A DNA stretch of 38,376 bases. It comes from Treponemataceae bacterium (GTDB lineage Bacteria > Spirochaetota > Spirochaetia > Treponematales > Treponemataceae). The notes under the pieces were generated by a model that did no database searches, had not been told where the DNA came from, and saw nothing but the letters and a program-made list of their open reading frames with translations. Location: assembly GCA_024685655.1 (NCBI GenBank), contig JAIKVO010000071.1:1-38376 (forward strand), in the 5' to 3' direction. This document shows positions 19,143 through 28,229 of the stretch, in pieces. Made by a program: the position numbers and the translations under genes. Within the stretch, counting starts at the first letter, position 1. Every line of letters starts with the position of its first letter.

Positions 19143-20240
19143 GTGAAAACCCTGGAAATTGGTCAGGAAATACAAACAAAAATTGTTGCTGTTACAGATG
19201 ATTGCGTTTTTCTGGATCTTAATACAAAAAGCGAAGGTGTCTTGGATATTGCGGATGTCATTGACGAGAACGGAAAAGTCACTGTAAAAGAAGGTGATAC
19301 AATAAAAGTATTTTTTCTTGGCGACCAGCGAGGCGAAATGCGTTTCACAACGAAGATTACCGGTGATAAAGCAGATAAGACACTGCTTGAAAATGCATGG
19401 AAAAACGGAATTCCCGTTGAAGGTCACGTTGAAAAAGAGATAAAAGGTGGATTTGAAGTCAAAATAGGAGACAGCCGTGCGTTCTGCCCGTATTCGCAGA
19501 TGGGCTTTAAGCAAAAACAGGAACCACAGTTCTTTATCGGGAAGACAATGACATTCCGTATTCAGGAATACAAAGAAAACGGCAGGAATATACTTGTTTC
19601 CAACCGTGTTGTTGAAGAAGAAAAGTACAACGAATACAAAGAGACTTTGAAGCAAAAGCTTAAGACAGGTATGAAAGTAAAAGGAAAGGTACTTTCACTT
19701 CAGAGCTACGGTGCGTTCGTTGAGATTGAGGAATTCAAGGCATTGCTCCCGATATCAGAAATTTCACGCGGTCGAATTGACGATATTAGTACCGTTCTGT
19801 CTGTTGGGCAGGAAATTGAAGCTTCCATCATTCGTATCGATTGGTCAACAGAGCGAATTTCACTCAGTATGAAAGCCTTGCTTGCCGATCCGTGGGATTC
19901 TGTAAAAGAAAGATACTCTGTAGATGCGAAATTTACGGGAATTATTTCACGCATAGCGGATTTTGGACTTTTCGTGACATTGGAGCCTGGGATTGACGGT
20001 CTGCTTCATATATCAGAGATTGAGGATGCGGACAGAAAGACAAATCTGAGGAAAGTATACAAAACTGGAGAGTCTATTTCTGTTGCAATAAAAGAAGTTG
20101 ATGCAGAAAACAGACGTATTTCGCTTCGTCCTGCGACGACTAAAAAGCAGGATAATTCTGCGGAGGAATTCCTTTCAAAGCAGGACGAATCCGAAGGCGA
20201 GACATATAATCCATTCGCGGCTTTGCTCAAGAAAAAATAA
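19143..20240 (+). CDS. S1 RNA-binding domain protein (ribosomal protein S1-like), GTG start
   Basis: Multiple S1 repeats (GMKVKGKVLSLQSYGAFVEIEEFKALLPISEIS; GIISRIADFGLFVTLEPGIDGLLHISEI); SD AGGAGG. Confidence 0.85.
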   Translation: MKTLEIGQEIQTKIVAVTDDCVFLDLNTKSEGVLDIADVIDENGKVTVKEGDTIKVFFLGDQRGEMRFTTKITGDKADKTLLENAWKNGIPVEGHVEKEIKGGFEVKIGDSRAFCPYSQMGFKQKQEPQFFIGKTMTFRIQEYKENGRNILVSNRVVEEEKYNEYKETLKQKLKTGMKVKGKVLSLQSYGAFVEIEEFKALLPISEISRGRIDDISTVLSVGQEIEASIIRIDWSTERISLSMKALLADPWDSVKERYSVDAKFTGIISRIADFGLFVTLEPGIDGLLHISEIEDADRKTNLRKVYKTGESISVAIKEVDAENRRISLRPATTKKQDNSAEEFLSKQDESEGETYNPFAALLKKK

Positions 20241-20266
20241 TTCTGTATTTAATGTCTGCAATTGAG

Positions 20267-20390
20267 AACGGTTGAGTCAAGGTCCTGAGCGAAGCGTACC
20301 TTGACCACTTGTATTGACGCTTGATAATTGATAGCAAGCGTCAAAACGGTTGAGTCAAGGTCTTGAGCGAAGCGTACCTTGACCAACCGT
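20267..20390. repeat. Triple-hairpin element: two copies of a 41-nt hairpin repeat flanking a third hairpin
   Basis: AACGGTTGAGTCAAGGTC(C/T)TGAGCGAAGCGTACCTTGACCA at 20267-20307 and 20345-20385; between them TTGACGCTTG(20314-20323)/CAAGCGTCAA(20335-20344). Confidence 0.75.
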
Positions 20391-20415
20391 ATTTGCGGCT
20401 CATCGGTTAAAGCAA

Positions 20416-21081
20416 TCAGAACTGATAATTGAACTCGTACGCTTCTGTTTCCAGTTCTTTGATATGAGCCATTATTATTTCTGGATCTGTAATTTCTTTT
20501 ATTGTTTCAAGCTGTGATGGTGAAAAATACATAGTCATTTTCGGTGAGTAAATATCAGTTTGACCTTTTGCTAATCCTTGCTCCATGGACATGCTGAAAT
20601 ACGGCTTTCCGCCGATAATTTCATAATTGAACCGGACTTTTATATCAGCGTTGTAACTGCCGTAACCGAAAACTCCCCATGATACGCTAGTCTCCATAAC
20701 TCCGTATGAATTATCTTTTTTCGGTTTGTGGTTCTTGTCGAAGTTTCCTTCATTGTAGTCGTTCATGTATTTCATGAGGTTCTCGTCAAATGTAGCACAA
20801 TCCTTAGCATCCATCATAAGACAAACTTTATCTATAGAGCTGCGGAAATAAATTTCTATTTTGTTAGTGCGAGGTACGCAGAAAAGCTCCATTTCGCAAG
20901 GGGAAACATCATCACCATTTTTCCACAAACTTATAGCATCGCCCAGTTTGAACGGTGAAAAATTACCAAGTGTCGTAGGATATTGGGAATCTTCTTCAGA
21001 TGTTTGTTTTGATGTCGTTGCGCAACCTGCAATCATTAAAATCGTACAAATAAGAAAAAAAATATAAAGGCTTTTTTTCAT
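20416..21081 (-). CDS. Hypothetical lipoprotein
   Basis: MKKSLYIFFLICTILMIAGCATTSK signal with lipobox; SD AAGGAG. Confidence 0.75.
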   Translation of the reverse strand: MKKSLYIFFLICTILMIAGCATTSKQTSEEDSQYPTTLGNFSPFKLGDAISLWKNGDDVSPCEMELFCVPRTNKIEIYFRSSIDKVCLMMDAKDCATFDENLMKYMNDYNEGNFDKNHKPKKDNSYGVMETSVSWGVFGYGSYNADIKVRFNYEIIGGKPYFSMSMEQGLAKGQTDIYSPKMTMYFSPSQLETIKEITDPEIIMAHIKELETEAYEFNYQF

Positions 21082-21276
21082 TTTTTAGAACTCCTTAATT
21101 TCAATTCGTAAAATAATTACTTTGCAAACTTTTTAATCCAGTTTGTAAATGAAACACTTTTGTGTCAAAAAAGATACAATACGTTGTTTCAACGTCATGT
21201 CCGGAATCTTCTATAATAGAAGATGCTCCAAAATCATGTATTCAGGCAAATTCGTAAGTCTTCAGAAAGAACGTGA

Positions 21277-22992
21277 TTACTGTTTTTGTCCTGCCTGAAC
21301 AGCGAGTTTGTCACATATCTCGTTATATTTGTTTCCTGCATGTCCTTTTACCCAACGCCACTCGATATCAAGCTTGGAAACAACTTCGTCCAGCTCTAAC
21401 CATAGGTCTTTGTTTTTCACGGGCTCCTTGTTCGACGTGCGCCATCCGTTTTTCTTCCAGTTTTTTATCCATGTCTGGATACCGTTTTTCACATACTGGC
21501 TGTCACAAATAACTGTCACTTTGCGGCTCCGCCATTTCCGTTCCTCAAGAATTGCTTCAAGAGCCTCAATCGCAGCCATAAGCTCCATACGGTTGTTTGT
21601 GGTTAGCTTTTCGCCGCCACTCATTGTGTGTTCGTTTCCGTCCACTATGATTACGGCTCCCCAGCCTCCACGACCGGGGTTTCCGGAGCATGCTCCATCG
21701 GTGTAAACGACTATTGGTTCCTGCGAATCATTCTCAGGTTCCTCATTTACTTTTTCTGCTGATTTTTTGTTTTCTGCAGTTTTCTCAACTTCTTTTGAGG
21801 TTGTGGAATTCGTAGCCGGTATGTTTTTTTCAGCTATTGAAATTTTTGATGTGGTTGACTCTTCTGATAAGCTTTTTTTGTTGTTTTTCGAGCCGCTAAG
21901 CATATCTTTTGTTTCAAATGGATATACAATGCCCCATTTTGCGCGGAACGCATCCATAAGCTCAATTAAACGCATGGAATCTGCATGAGTATGATAAGGT
22001 GACTCAATTACGGGGGATTCTGCATCGATATTTGCAGACAATCCAAGACAGCGTATAACTTCTGCCACTTCATACTCATATCCGTTGACGATGAAAGGAA
22101 GTTTCTTCTGTTCGATAAGACTGCCGTCCGTTCCCAGGATGTTTATGTTCTGCGCATACCAAAAACCGGGAATATAAAGAGTTGCTTTAGATCCGATAAT
22201 TTTTGCTGATTTGAAATGATCACCGCTTCCTGCATCGATTCCAGATGTAAGGACGGCAGAAAAAGAAGTTTCCACAGGAAATTCAAAAAGCTCGCCTGTT
22301 TCTCCGCCAGTAAACTCCAGAATCATGGATTCGAACGCATCAACTCCAGCAGGAGTTTTTCGGCAGACTGAATGAACAGCGGAGTTTTTTACTGTTGCGA
22401 ACGGAACATTTTGGACTGCAGAAGCTACAGACAATGCATATGAAAGCGGATAAATACCCATATCAAGGAGTGCCCCGCCAGCAAGTTCCGGCTCATACAG
22501 TCTGGAACCGGGCGTATTAGGCATGTCGCTGCAAAAATCCGCGTATACAGCCCGAACAGCTCCGATTTCACCATTCTTTATAAGGCGCATAGTTTCAAGG
22601 TAAGCTGGTTGAAAACGTGTCCACAAAGCTTCCATAAAAAACATGCCGGTCTTTTTTGAAACTTCAAGCACTTCTCGCAGTTGTGCCGCGTTGACGGCAG
22701 CTGGTTTTTCGCATAAAACGGCCTTGCCTGCTTTCATCGCCTTGATTGCAAGCTCTGCGTGATTCATGTGCGGAGTAGCGATATAAATAACATCAATCTT
22801 CCTGTCAGAGAGCAGTTCGTCGTAACTGCCGTAAGCAACTGGAATATCCCATTTTTCGGCAAAGCTGCGGGCTTTAGCAAGAGAACGTGCCGCGCATCCA
22901 TAAAGACAAGCTCTATCAGTTTTTTTCACAGCTGGGGCAAGACAGGAAGCAATGTTTCCAGTCCCGATAAAACCCCAATTAATTGTTTCCAT
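21277..22992 (-). CDS. Fusion protein: Gfo/Idh/MocA-family oxidoreductase + low-complexity linker + ribonuclease HI
   Basis: N-term INWGFIGTGNIASCLAPAVKK...VLCEKPAAVN; C-term (about 21280-21720) VVYTDGACSGNPGRGGWG, NRMELMAAIEAL, VICDSQYV, NEICDKLA with the RNase H D-E-D-D residues. One uninterrupted ORF. Confidence 0.85.
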   Translation of the reverse strand: METINWGFIGTGNIASCLAPAVKKTDRACLYGCAARSLAKARSFAEKWDIPVAYGSYDELLSDRKIDVIYIATPHMNHAELAIKAMKAGKAVLCEKPAAVNAAQLREVLEVSKKTGMFFMEALWTRFQPAYLETMRLIKNGEIGAVRAVYADFCSDMPNTPGSRLYEPELAGGALLDMGIYPLSYALSVASAVQNVPFATVKNSAVHSVCRKTPAGVDAFESMILEFTGGETGELFEFPVETSFSAVLTSGIDAGSGDHFKSAKIIGSKATLYIPGFWYAQNINILGTDGSLIEQKKLPFIVNGYEYEVAEVIRCLGLSANIDAESPVIESPYHTHADSMRLIELMDAFRAKWGIVYPFETKDMLSGSKNNKKSLSEESTTSKISIAEKNIPATNSTTSKEVEKTAENKKSAEKVNEEPENDSQEPIVVYTDGACSGNPGRGGWGAVIIVDGNEHTMSGGEKLTTNNRMELMAAIEALEAILEERKWRSRKVTVICDSQYVKNGIQTWIKNWKKNGWRTSNKEPVKNKDLWLELDEVVSKLDIEWRWVKGHAGNKYNEICDKLAVQAGQKQ

Positions 22993-22998
22993 ATAGAT

Positions 22999-23027
22999 AC
23001 TTTACCATTTGAATCCATATTGTTCAA
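22999..23027 (-). promoter_or_regulatory. Promoter placing the start site at the ATG of the oxidoreductase-RNase HI gene
   Basis: TTGAAC-N17-TAAAGT with extended TGG; -10 ends 6 nt before ATG 22992. Confidence 0.55.
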
Positions 23028-23235
23028 TTAATTTTATGGGAGCAGGTGTGTCCATGGGTGATAAAGCCACCACATATCACAATGAGATCGAAATGCGTTG
23101 TTTCTGGCAGCAGACGTCCGCGGAGCAAGTGCATTGCCTGAGCTACAAAGCGGAGAAAAGTTGTACTGCCTGCAGGGCGATTTGCACGGTGTCTTGCTTG
23201 GAAGCAAGATACTCTGCTACTTATTCTGGTATCTG

Positions 23236-23264
23236 TTGCGGATTTCTTTGAATGTCTATATAAT
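23236..23264 (+). promoter_or_regulatory. Sigma70-like promoter upstream of ychF
   Basis: TTGCGG-N17-TATAAT. Confidence 0.55.
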
Positions 23265-23387
23265 AAGGAGATTTCCGTGTCTTGCTTAGTGTTGGCTGTG
23301 TTTTGCGCGACTTGTGCCATTTATTTGGTATGTGCGATATATGCAGCGCGTGCGGCGGAATCTATCGATTTTTTCAGGGAAGTAAAT

Positions 23388-24494
23388 ATGGCTATAAACT
23401 GTGGTATCGTCGGTTTGCCGAATGTAGGCAAATCCACTATTTTTTCTGCGCTTACGGCGGCTCCTGCTGAAGCTGCGAACTATCCTTTCTGTACGATTAA
23501 TCCGAATATCGGTATTGTTGATCTTCCAGATTCCCGTCTCGATTTCCTTGCCGAGAAATTCGCCACAAAACGCAAGGTTCCTGCGACTGTTGAGTTCGTA
23601 GACATTGCGGGGCTTGTAAAAGGCGCATCAAAGGGTGAAGGCCTTGGAAACCAGTTCCTTGCGAATATCCGCGAGGTCGGCGTTATAGCGCACGTCGTCC
23701 GTTGCTTCGAGAATCCGGATATTGTGCATGTGAACAACAAGATTGACCCGGCAGACGATATTGAGACAATCAATATGGAGCTGGCGTTTGCCGACCTTGA
23801 TACAGTGAACCGCCGCATAGAGAAATGCCAGAAAGCGGCTCGTGTGAGCAAGGAAGAAGCGAAAAAAGCTGAAATCGTGATGGCGGCGATAAACAAGATT
23901 AAGCCGCTTTTGGAGAACGGAAAGCCAGCTCGTCAGGCAGAGCTTACGGACGACGAGAAAGAAGCGATTTACGACTGCCACCTTATCACGATGAAGCCTC
24001 AGATGTATGTGTGCAACGTCGATGAGGACGGTATTAAGAACGGCAGCAAGTATATTGATACGGTAAAAGCAATTGCGGCGGAGGAAGGCGCGGATGTCGT
24101 CGTTATCTGCGGCAAGTTCGAGGCGGAATTGGCAGAGATGGGAAGCCCGGAAGAGCGGCTTGAGTTCCTTGGTGAGCTTGGCCTTAAGGAAAGCGGACTT
24201 GCGGTTCTTGCCCGCGCCGCATATCACCTGATGGGACTCCGCACCTTCCTTACGGCTGGTCCTGACGAGTGCCGCGCATGGACGATTCATGCGGGCGACA
24301 CAGCTCCGAAAGCGGCTGGCGTTATCCACACCGACTTTGAGAAAGGCTTTATAAAGGCCGAGGTTTACAGCTTCGAGGACTTGGTTAAGTACGGCACAGA
24401 AGCGGAAATCAAGGCTGCAGGAAAATACCGCATTGAGGGAAAAGAATACATCGTTCAGGACGGCGATGTCGTTTTCTTCCGGTTTAATGTGTAA
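23388..24494 (+). CDS. ychF: Ribosome-binding ATPase YchF (Obg-like)
   Basis: MAINCGIVGLPNVGKSTIFSALT, NYPFCTINPN, C-terminal TGS-like domain ending YIVQDGDVVFFRFNV. Confidence 0.95.
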   Translation: MAINCGIVGLPNVGKSTIFSALTAAPAEAANYPFCTINPNIGIVDLPDSRLDFLAEKFATKRKVPATVEFVDIAGLVKGASKGEGLGNQFLANIREVGVIAHVVRCFENPDIVHVNNKIDPADDIETINMELAFADLDTVNRRIEKCQKAARVSKEEAKKAEIVMAAINKIKPLLENGKPARQAELTDDEKEAIYDCHLITMKPQMYVCNVDEDGIKNGSKYIDTVKAIAAEEGADVVVICGKFEAELAEMGSPEERLEFLGELGLKESGLAVLARAAYHLMGLRTFLTAGPDECRAWTIHAGDTAPKAAGVIHTDFEKGFIKAEVYSFEDLVKYGTEAEIKAAGKYRIEGKEYIVQDGDVVFFRFNV

Positions 24495-24512
24495 TTTCGA
24501 AGTTAAATTGCG

Positions 24513-24735
24513 AAAAATCGAGGTTTTCTAACTCGGTATTAGGCCAAGCAGCTGCGTAGCCGGAGTTTGATACGAGAAACATCTGCAACCCCGAAGTGGT
24601 GAAGCCGTTTCTTGGAGCAAAATCCGGCGCAATGCGCCGGTGGCTATAGGAAGCTATTGTAGCTGCTCGCTCACGCGAGCTGGCTATCCGGCGAGAGCAG
24701 CTGTTTGGCTGTATGCGAATAATACCTCGATTTTT
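24513..24735. other. Nested inverted-repeat element; candidate structured ncRNA or MITE
   Basis: 12-bp perfect ends AAAAATCGAGGT(24513-24524)/ACCTCGATTTTT(24724-24735); inner 12-bp stem GCCAAGCAGCTG(24543-24554)/CAGCTGTTTGGC(24698-24709) with one G-U; inner hairpins at 24573-24614, 24624-24640 and 24665-24680. Confidence 0.65.
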
Positions 24736-24753
24736 CATCATACTAGTTAAATG

Positions 24754-24800
24754 AATAGGTGTATTTGCGAAAAAAATGCGCGGATACACCTATTTTTTTT
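24754..24800 (+). terminator. Rho-independent terminator
   Basis: AATAGGTGTAT...ATACACCTATT followed by a T-tract. Confidence 0.85.
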
Positions 24801-24859
24801 CTGAGAACTGATTTTTTTACCTTCTCTCGTTCGTATAAGAAATATTGAGCGGAGGTTTT

Positions 24860-26008
24860 ATGGAAAGAAAAAATCTTGCAGTGGTTGTATGGAACGCGAA
24901 AATCCCACGAATCCTGGTATTTATGATACTTTGCATTCTGCTTTTGGGCTGCGGATGCTCTAATTTGACAGACGGTTCTTCTGGTGCGCTCTCTTTTAGA
25001 AAAGCTGATAAAAATGAACTTTCCGTTGTTTCGTGGAATTTGCAAACATTTTTTGATGCTGTGGATACTGGAACTGAATACGAAGAATTTACCGGAAAAA
25101 AATCGAAATGGACAGAAGAGAAATACAAAGACCGTATTGAAAAGTTATGTACTTTTATGAAAACGATGAACGCTGATATTTTTTGCTTTATGGAAGTGGA
25201 GAATACTGCGGTAGTACAGGATATTGCAAATACTCTGCAAATCGGAATTTCTAGTATGGAGTGGCCGTATGTTTGTTTTGCGAGAGAAGAAGGATCTTGT
25301 TTAGGTTGTGCTGTTTTTTCTCGATATAAACCAGAATCATTTACTACTCACAGCACAAATTGTAAGGTTGCTGTTCAGACAGCAGCTTTCTCAGAGTTTT
25401 CTGCCGGAGAGTTTCTGGTAAAACCGGCAATGCGTCCGTTGATGGAAATACGCTTCTCGTTTGGAAGCACGTATGCTGCTGGGCGAACCAACGAATATGC
25501 ACAAAATACCGGAAGTGTAAGTGCTGACGGAGACTCAAACATAGTCGACCGAAAACTTGCGCTTTTTGTTGTTCACTGGAAATCAAAATCCGGAGGTGCA
25601 AAAGAAAGTGAAGTGTGGCGAAATTGTCAAGAAGCGGTTCTTGCTGGACGGGTAGAAAGCGCGCTGGCTGACGGTTGTAATGTCGTTGCGTGCGGAGATT
25701 TTAACAAGGATCTTTTGGAATTCAGGTATTCTAAAACGACAGGATGCGTTGATTTAATGGGGAACTTCAGCACAGTCACAGTAAAGTCGCCGTGGTTTTC
25801 GAGCAAGGATGAAGGCTCGTATTATTATAAAGAAGCTTGGAACCGTATAGATCATTTTTTCCTTGCGGGCGGTTCTGAGCTTATCAGTTTTAAGGTGGTG
25901 ACGACGGGAGAACATGTAACATCTGACGGACTTCCATATAGTTATGATGTTTGGTCAGGTCACGGATATTCAGATCATTTGCCGCTTTTATGCCGTCTGC
26001 GGTTGTAG
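24860..26008 (+). CDS. Endonuclease/exonuclease/phosphatase-family lipoprotein
   Basis: Lipobox CILLLGCGCSN; EEP motifs VVSWNLQTFFD, ADIFCFMEVEN, ACGDFNKD, GYSDHLPLL; SD GGAGG. Confidence 0.8.
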   Translation: MERKNLAVVVWNAKIPRILVFMILCILLLGCGCSNLTDGSSGALSFRKADKNELSVVSWNLQTFFDAVDTGTEYEEFTGKKSKWTEEKYKDRIEKLCTFMKTMNADIFCFMEVENTAVVQDIANTLQIGISSMEWPYVCFAREEGSCLGCAVFSRYKPESFTTHSTNCKVAVQTAAFSEFSAGEFLVKPAMRPLMEIRFSFGSTYAAGRTNEYAQNTGSVSADGDSNIVDRKLALFVVHWKSKSGGAKESEVWRNCQEAVLAGRVESALADGCNVVACGDFNKDLLEFRYSKTTGCVDLMGNFSTVTVKSPWFSSKDEGSYYYKEAWNRIDHFFLAGGSELISFKVVTTGEHVTSDGLPYSYDVWSGHGYSDHLPLLCRLRL

Positions 26009-26164
26009 TTTTTGCAGTCATTGTTTCCGTTGCCTTTAGGTATCTTTTACTGTAAATCGGTGTTTTTTTATAGTCATCTGGCGAATTTGTTTGTTATATT
26101 AAGGATGTGAGCACTGCATACCTAAATCCCGGTGGCTGTCGCTGATATTTTATAGGAGGTTATA

Positions 26165-26473
26165 ATGGCTGTTGTATCTTTAACAAAAGACAATTTCAAC
26201 TCAGAGGTACTGGAATCATCCGGTACAGTATTCGTAGATTTCTGGGCTCCGTGGTGCGGACCGTGCAGAATGACATCTCCGTTTGTTGATGCTGCTGCCG
26301 AAGAACGTACAGACGTTAAGTTTTGTAAAGTGAATGTAGAAGATGAGATGGATTTGGCAAGCATGTTCAATGTTACAAGCATTCCGACTCTGATGGTTTT
26401 TAAAGACGGAAAATCAGTTAAGCGTGAAATGGGTGCTAAAGATAAGGAAGGCATACTTGCTATGCTCGCATAG
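26165..26473 (+). CDS. trxA: Thioredoxin
   Basis: VDFWAPWCGPCRM active site; SD AGGAGG. Confidence 0.95.
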   Translation: MAVVSLTKDNFNSEVLESSGTVFVDFWAPWCGPCRMTSPFVDAAAEERTDVKFCKVNVEDEMDLASMFNVTSIPTLMVFKDGKSVKREMGAKDKEGILAMLA

Positions 26474-26490
26474 CGAGTATGGCTACATAA

Positions 26491-26520
26491 AGCCGGCACT
26501 ACGGTAGATTTGTGCCGGTT
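26491..26520. terminator. Hairpin between convergent trxA and ybaK
   Basis: AGCCGGCAC...GTGCCGGTT. Confidence 0.55.
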
Positions 26521-26989
26521 ACAGTGTCAATTCAGCCAGGGCAGCATTGCAGACTTCTGCTAGTTTTTCACCGTTTACCGCGATCTGCATTCCGCGTTGC
26601 CCTGCGCTCACGTAAATTTCATCGAAAAGTACAGCCGTCTCGTCTATAAAAGTGGGATATTTCTTTTTCATGCCGAGCGGTGAGCATCCTCCACGGATGT
26701 AACCTGTGAGTCCAAGCAGTTCTTGCGGTTTCACGGGATTTATGTCCTTCGAGGATGTTAGTGTCCTGACTTTTTTCAGATTAACTGTCGTTTCAGCCGG
26801 TACGCAGAAAACAAATATTTCGTTCCGCTCGTTTCTCATCACTATTGTTTTAAAAACCTGCTCTACAGGAAGTCCTGCAGAAGCCGCTGCATGAACAGCA
26901 TCAAGCTGGTCTTCCGAAAATTCATACTGTTTTGTGTTGAATGGAATACCTGCCGTTTCAAGAATCCGCATTGCGTTTGTTTTCACCAT
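26519..26989 (-). CDS. ybaK: YbaK/EbsC-type aminoacyl-tRNA deacylase
   Basis: KTIVMRNERNEIFVFCVPAETTVNLKKV and LGLTGYIRGGCSPLGMKKKYP motifs; start MVKTNAMRILE supported by the upstream promoter. Confidence 0.85.
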   Translation of the reverse strand: MVKTNAMRILETAGIPFNTKQYEFSEDQLDAVHAAASAGLPVEQVFKTIVMRNERNEIFVFCVPAETTVNLKKVRTLTSSKDINPVKPQELLGLTGYIRGGCSPLGMKKKYPTFIDETAVLFDEIYVSAGQRGMQIAVNGEKLAEVCNAALAELTL

Positions 26990-26995
26990 GCGCAA

Positions 26996-27024
26996 AGTAT
27001 GCCACTTTTTCCACCCCTCGACAA
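26996..27024 (-). promoter_or_regulatory. Promoter placing the start site at the ATG of ybaK
   Basis: TTGTCG-N17-CATACT with extended TGG; -10 ends 6 nt before ATG 26989. Confidence 0.5.
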
Positions 27025-27363
27025 TCGTTTTCCGCGAAAACATTTATAAGCTGCGGTCACAACTTGCAAATGTTTTCTACGGTATTGCTCTCGCTGGCAC
27101 CCATGAGAATGTTGTACAAAGACTGTTTTCTGGGGGGGAAAGTTGCATAAGCATTGTCTGTCACCGAGAAAGTCAAAAATTCGGAAAATTGTGCATTTTT
27201 CAGTATTAAATCTCGCATGATATTTTTTTGTGGAAGCCTGTATGATTCTATGTTAGAATAAACTCAACGTGCTTTGTTGTCTTAGCGTTATTACGTGTGC
27301 CGGGAAGATGGACGATGATGTTCGATAATCGGTTTGCCACGCCAACAAAAAATGGAGTTTACA

Positions 27364-28152
27364 ATGATAGATTACGCAGAAGGTTCTGGAAAACAATATC
27401 ATACGGGTGTAGGTCCTGATGATATAGGAAAATATATTATTATGCCGGGCGATCCCAAGCGGTGCGCAATTATCGCAGAGCATTTTGATAATGCGAAGCT
27501 TGTCGCTGACAGCCGTGAATATGTCACATATACGGGAACTCTTGAAGGAGTCAAGGTCAGTGTCACTTCAACAGGAATCGGAGGGCCCTCTTCTGCGATT
27601 GCGATAGAAGAGCTTTCTAAGTGCGGCGCGCACACATTTGTCCGTGTCGGAACTTGTGGCGGTATGCAAAAAGACGTTATGAGCGGCGATATCATAATTG
27701 CGAACGGCGCAATCCGTATGGAAGGAACAAGCAAAGAATATGCCCCTGTAGAATATCCTGCTGTACCGGATGTGAACGTGATGTGTGCACTTATTCAAGC
27801 TGCCAAAAACAGTAATATCGTTTATCATACAGGTGTAGTTCAGTGTAAAGACTCATTTTTCGGGCAGCACGAGCCGGAAGTTATGCCTGTCAGCTACGAG
27901 CTTCAGAACAAGTGGGAAGCGTGGCTCCGCATGGGCTGCCTCGCTTCGGAGATGGAATCTGCCGCGCTTTTTATAGCTGGAAGTTTCCTCCGTGTTCGCG
28001 TTGGAGCGTGCTTCCTTGTAGTCGCGAATCAGGAGAGGGCAAAAGCAGGGCTTCCTAATCCGCAAGTGCATGACACTGAACTTGCGATTGTGACAGGCGT
28101 TGAAGCATTGAGAATCCTGATAAAAGAGGATTTGCAAAAATCTCAGAATTAG
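27364..28152 (+). CDS. udp: Uridine phosphorylase-type nucleoside phosphorylase
   Basis: [49 protein letters not shown] motifs; GGAG SD. Confidence 0.85.
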   Translation: MIDYAEGSGKQYHTGVGPDDIGKYIIMPGDPKRCAIIAEHFDNAKLVADSREYVTYTGTLEGVKVSVTSTGIGGPSSAIAIEELSKCGAHTFVRVGTCGGMQKDVMSGDIIIANGAIRMEGTSKEYAPVEYPAVPDVNVMCALIQAAKNSNIVYHTGVVQCKDSFFGQHEPEVMPVSYELQNKWEAWLRMGCLASEMESAALFIAGSFLRVRVGACFLVVANQERAKAGLPNPQVHDTELAIVTGVEALRILIKEDLQKSQN

Positions 28153-28229
28153 AGGATGGCGGGCATTAAACCCACCATCGATTTGTGAAAGAGGTTTTGG
28201 GAAAAAGTTTGTAACACGGAGAGTATACT

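Noticed and set aside
20267-20385. CRISPR array
   Set aside because: Only two repeats, each a self-complementary hairpin, with a hairpin between them instead of a unique spacer; no cas genes.
23009-23251. 80-aa Cys-rich ORF upstream of ychF
   Set aside because: No SD, no recognisable domain, lies in a promoter-containing intergenic region.
23277-23387. GTG start giving YchF a hydrophobic 37-aa N-terminal extension (MSCLVLAVFCATCAIYLVCAIYAARAAES...)
   Set aside because: A TTGCGG-N17-TATAAT promoter at 23236-23264 would start transcription around 23271, leaving the apparent SD (AAGGAG) outside the mRNA; ATG 23388 has its own SD and matches canonical YchF. A leaderless GTG start is not fully excluded.
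24501-24752. AGTTAAAT on both sides of the 24513-24735 element as a target-site duplication
   Set aside because: The copies sit at unequal distances from the inverted-repeat ends (4 and 9 nt) and are AT-rich; could be chance.
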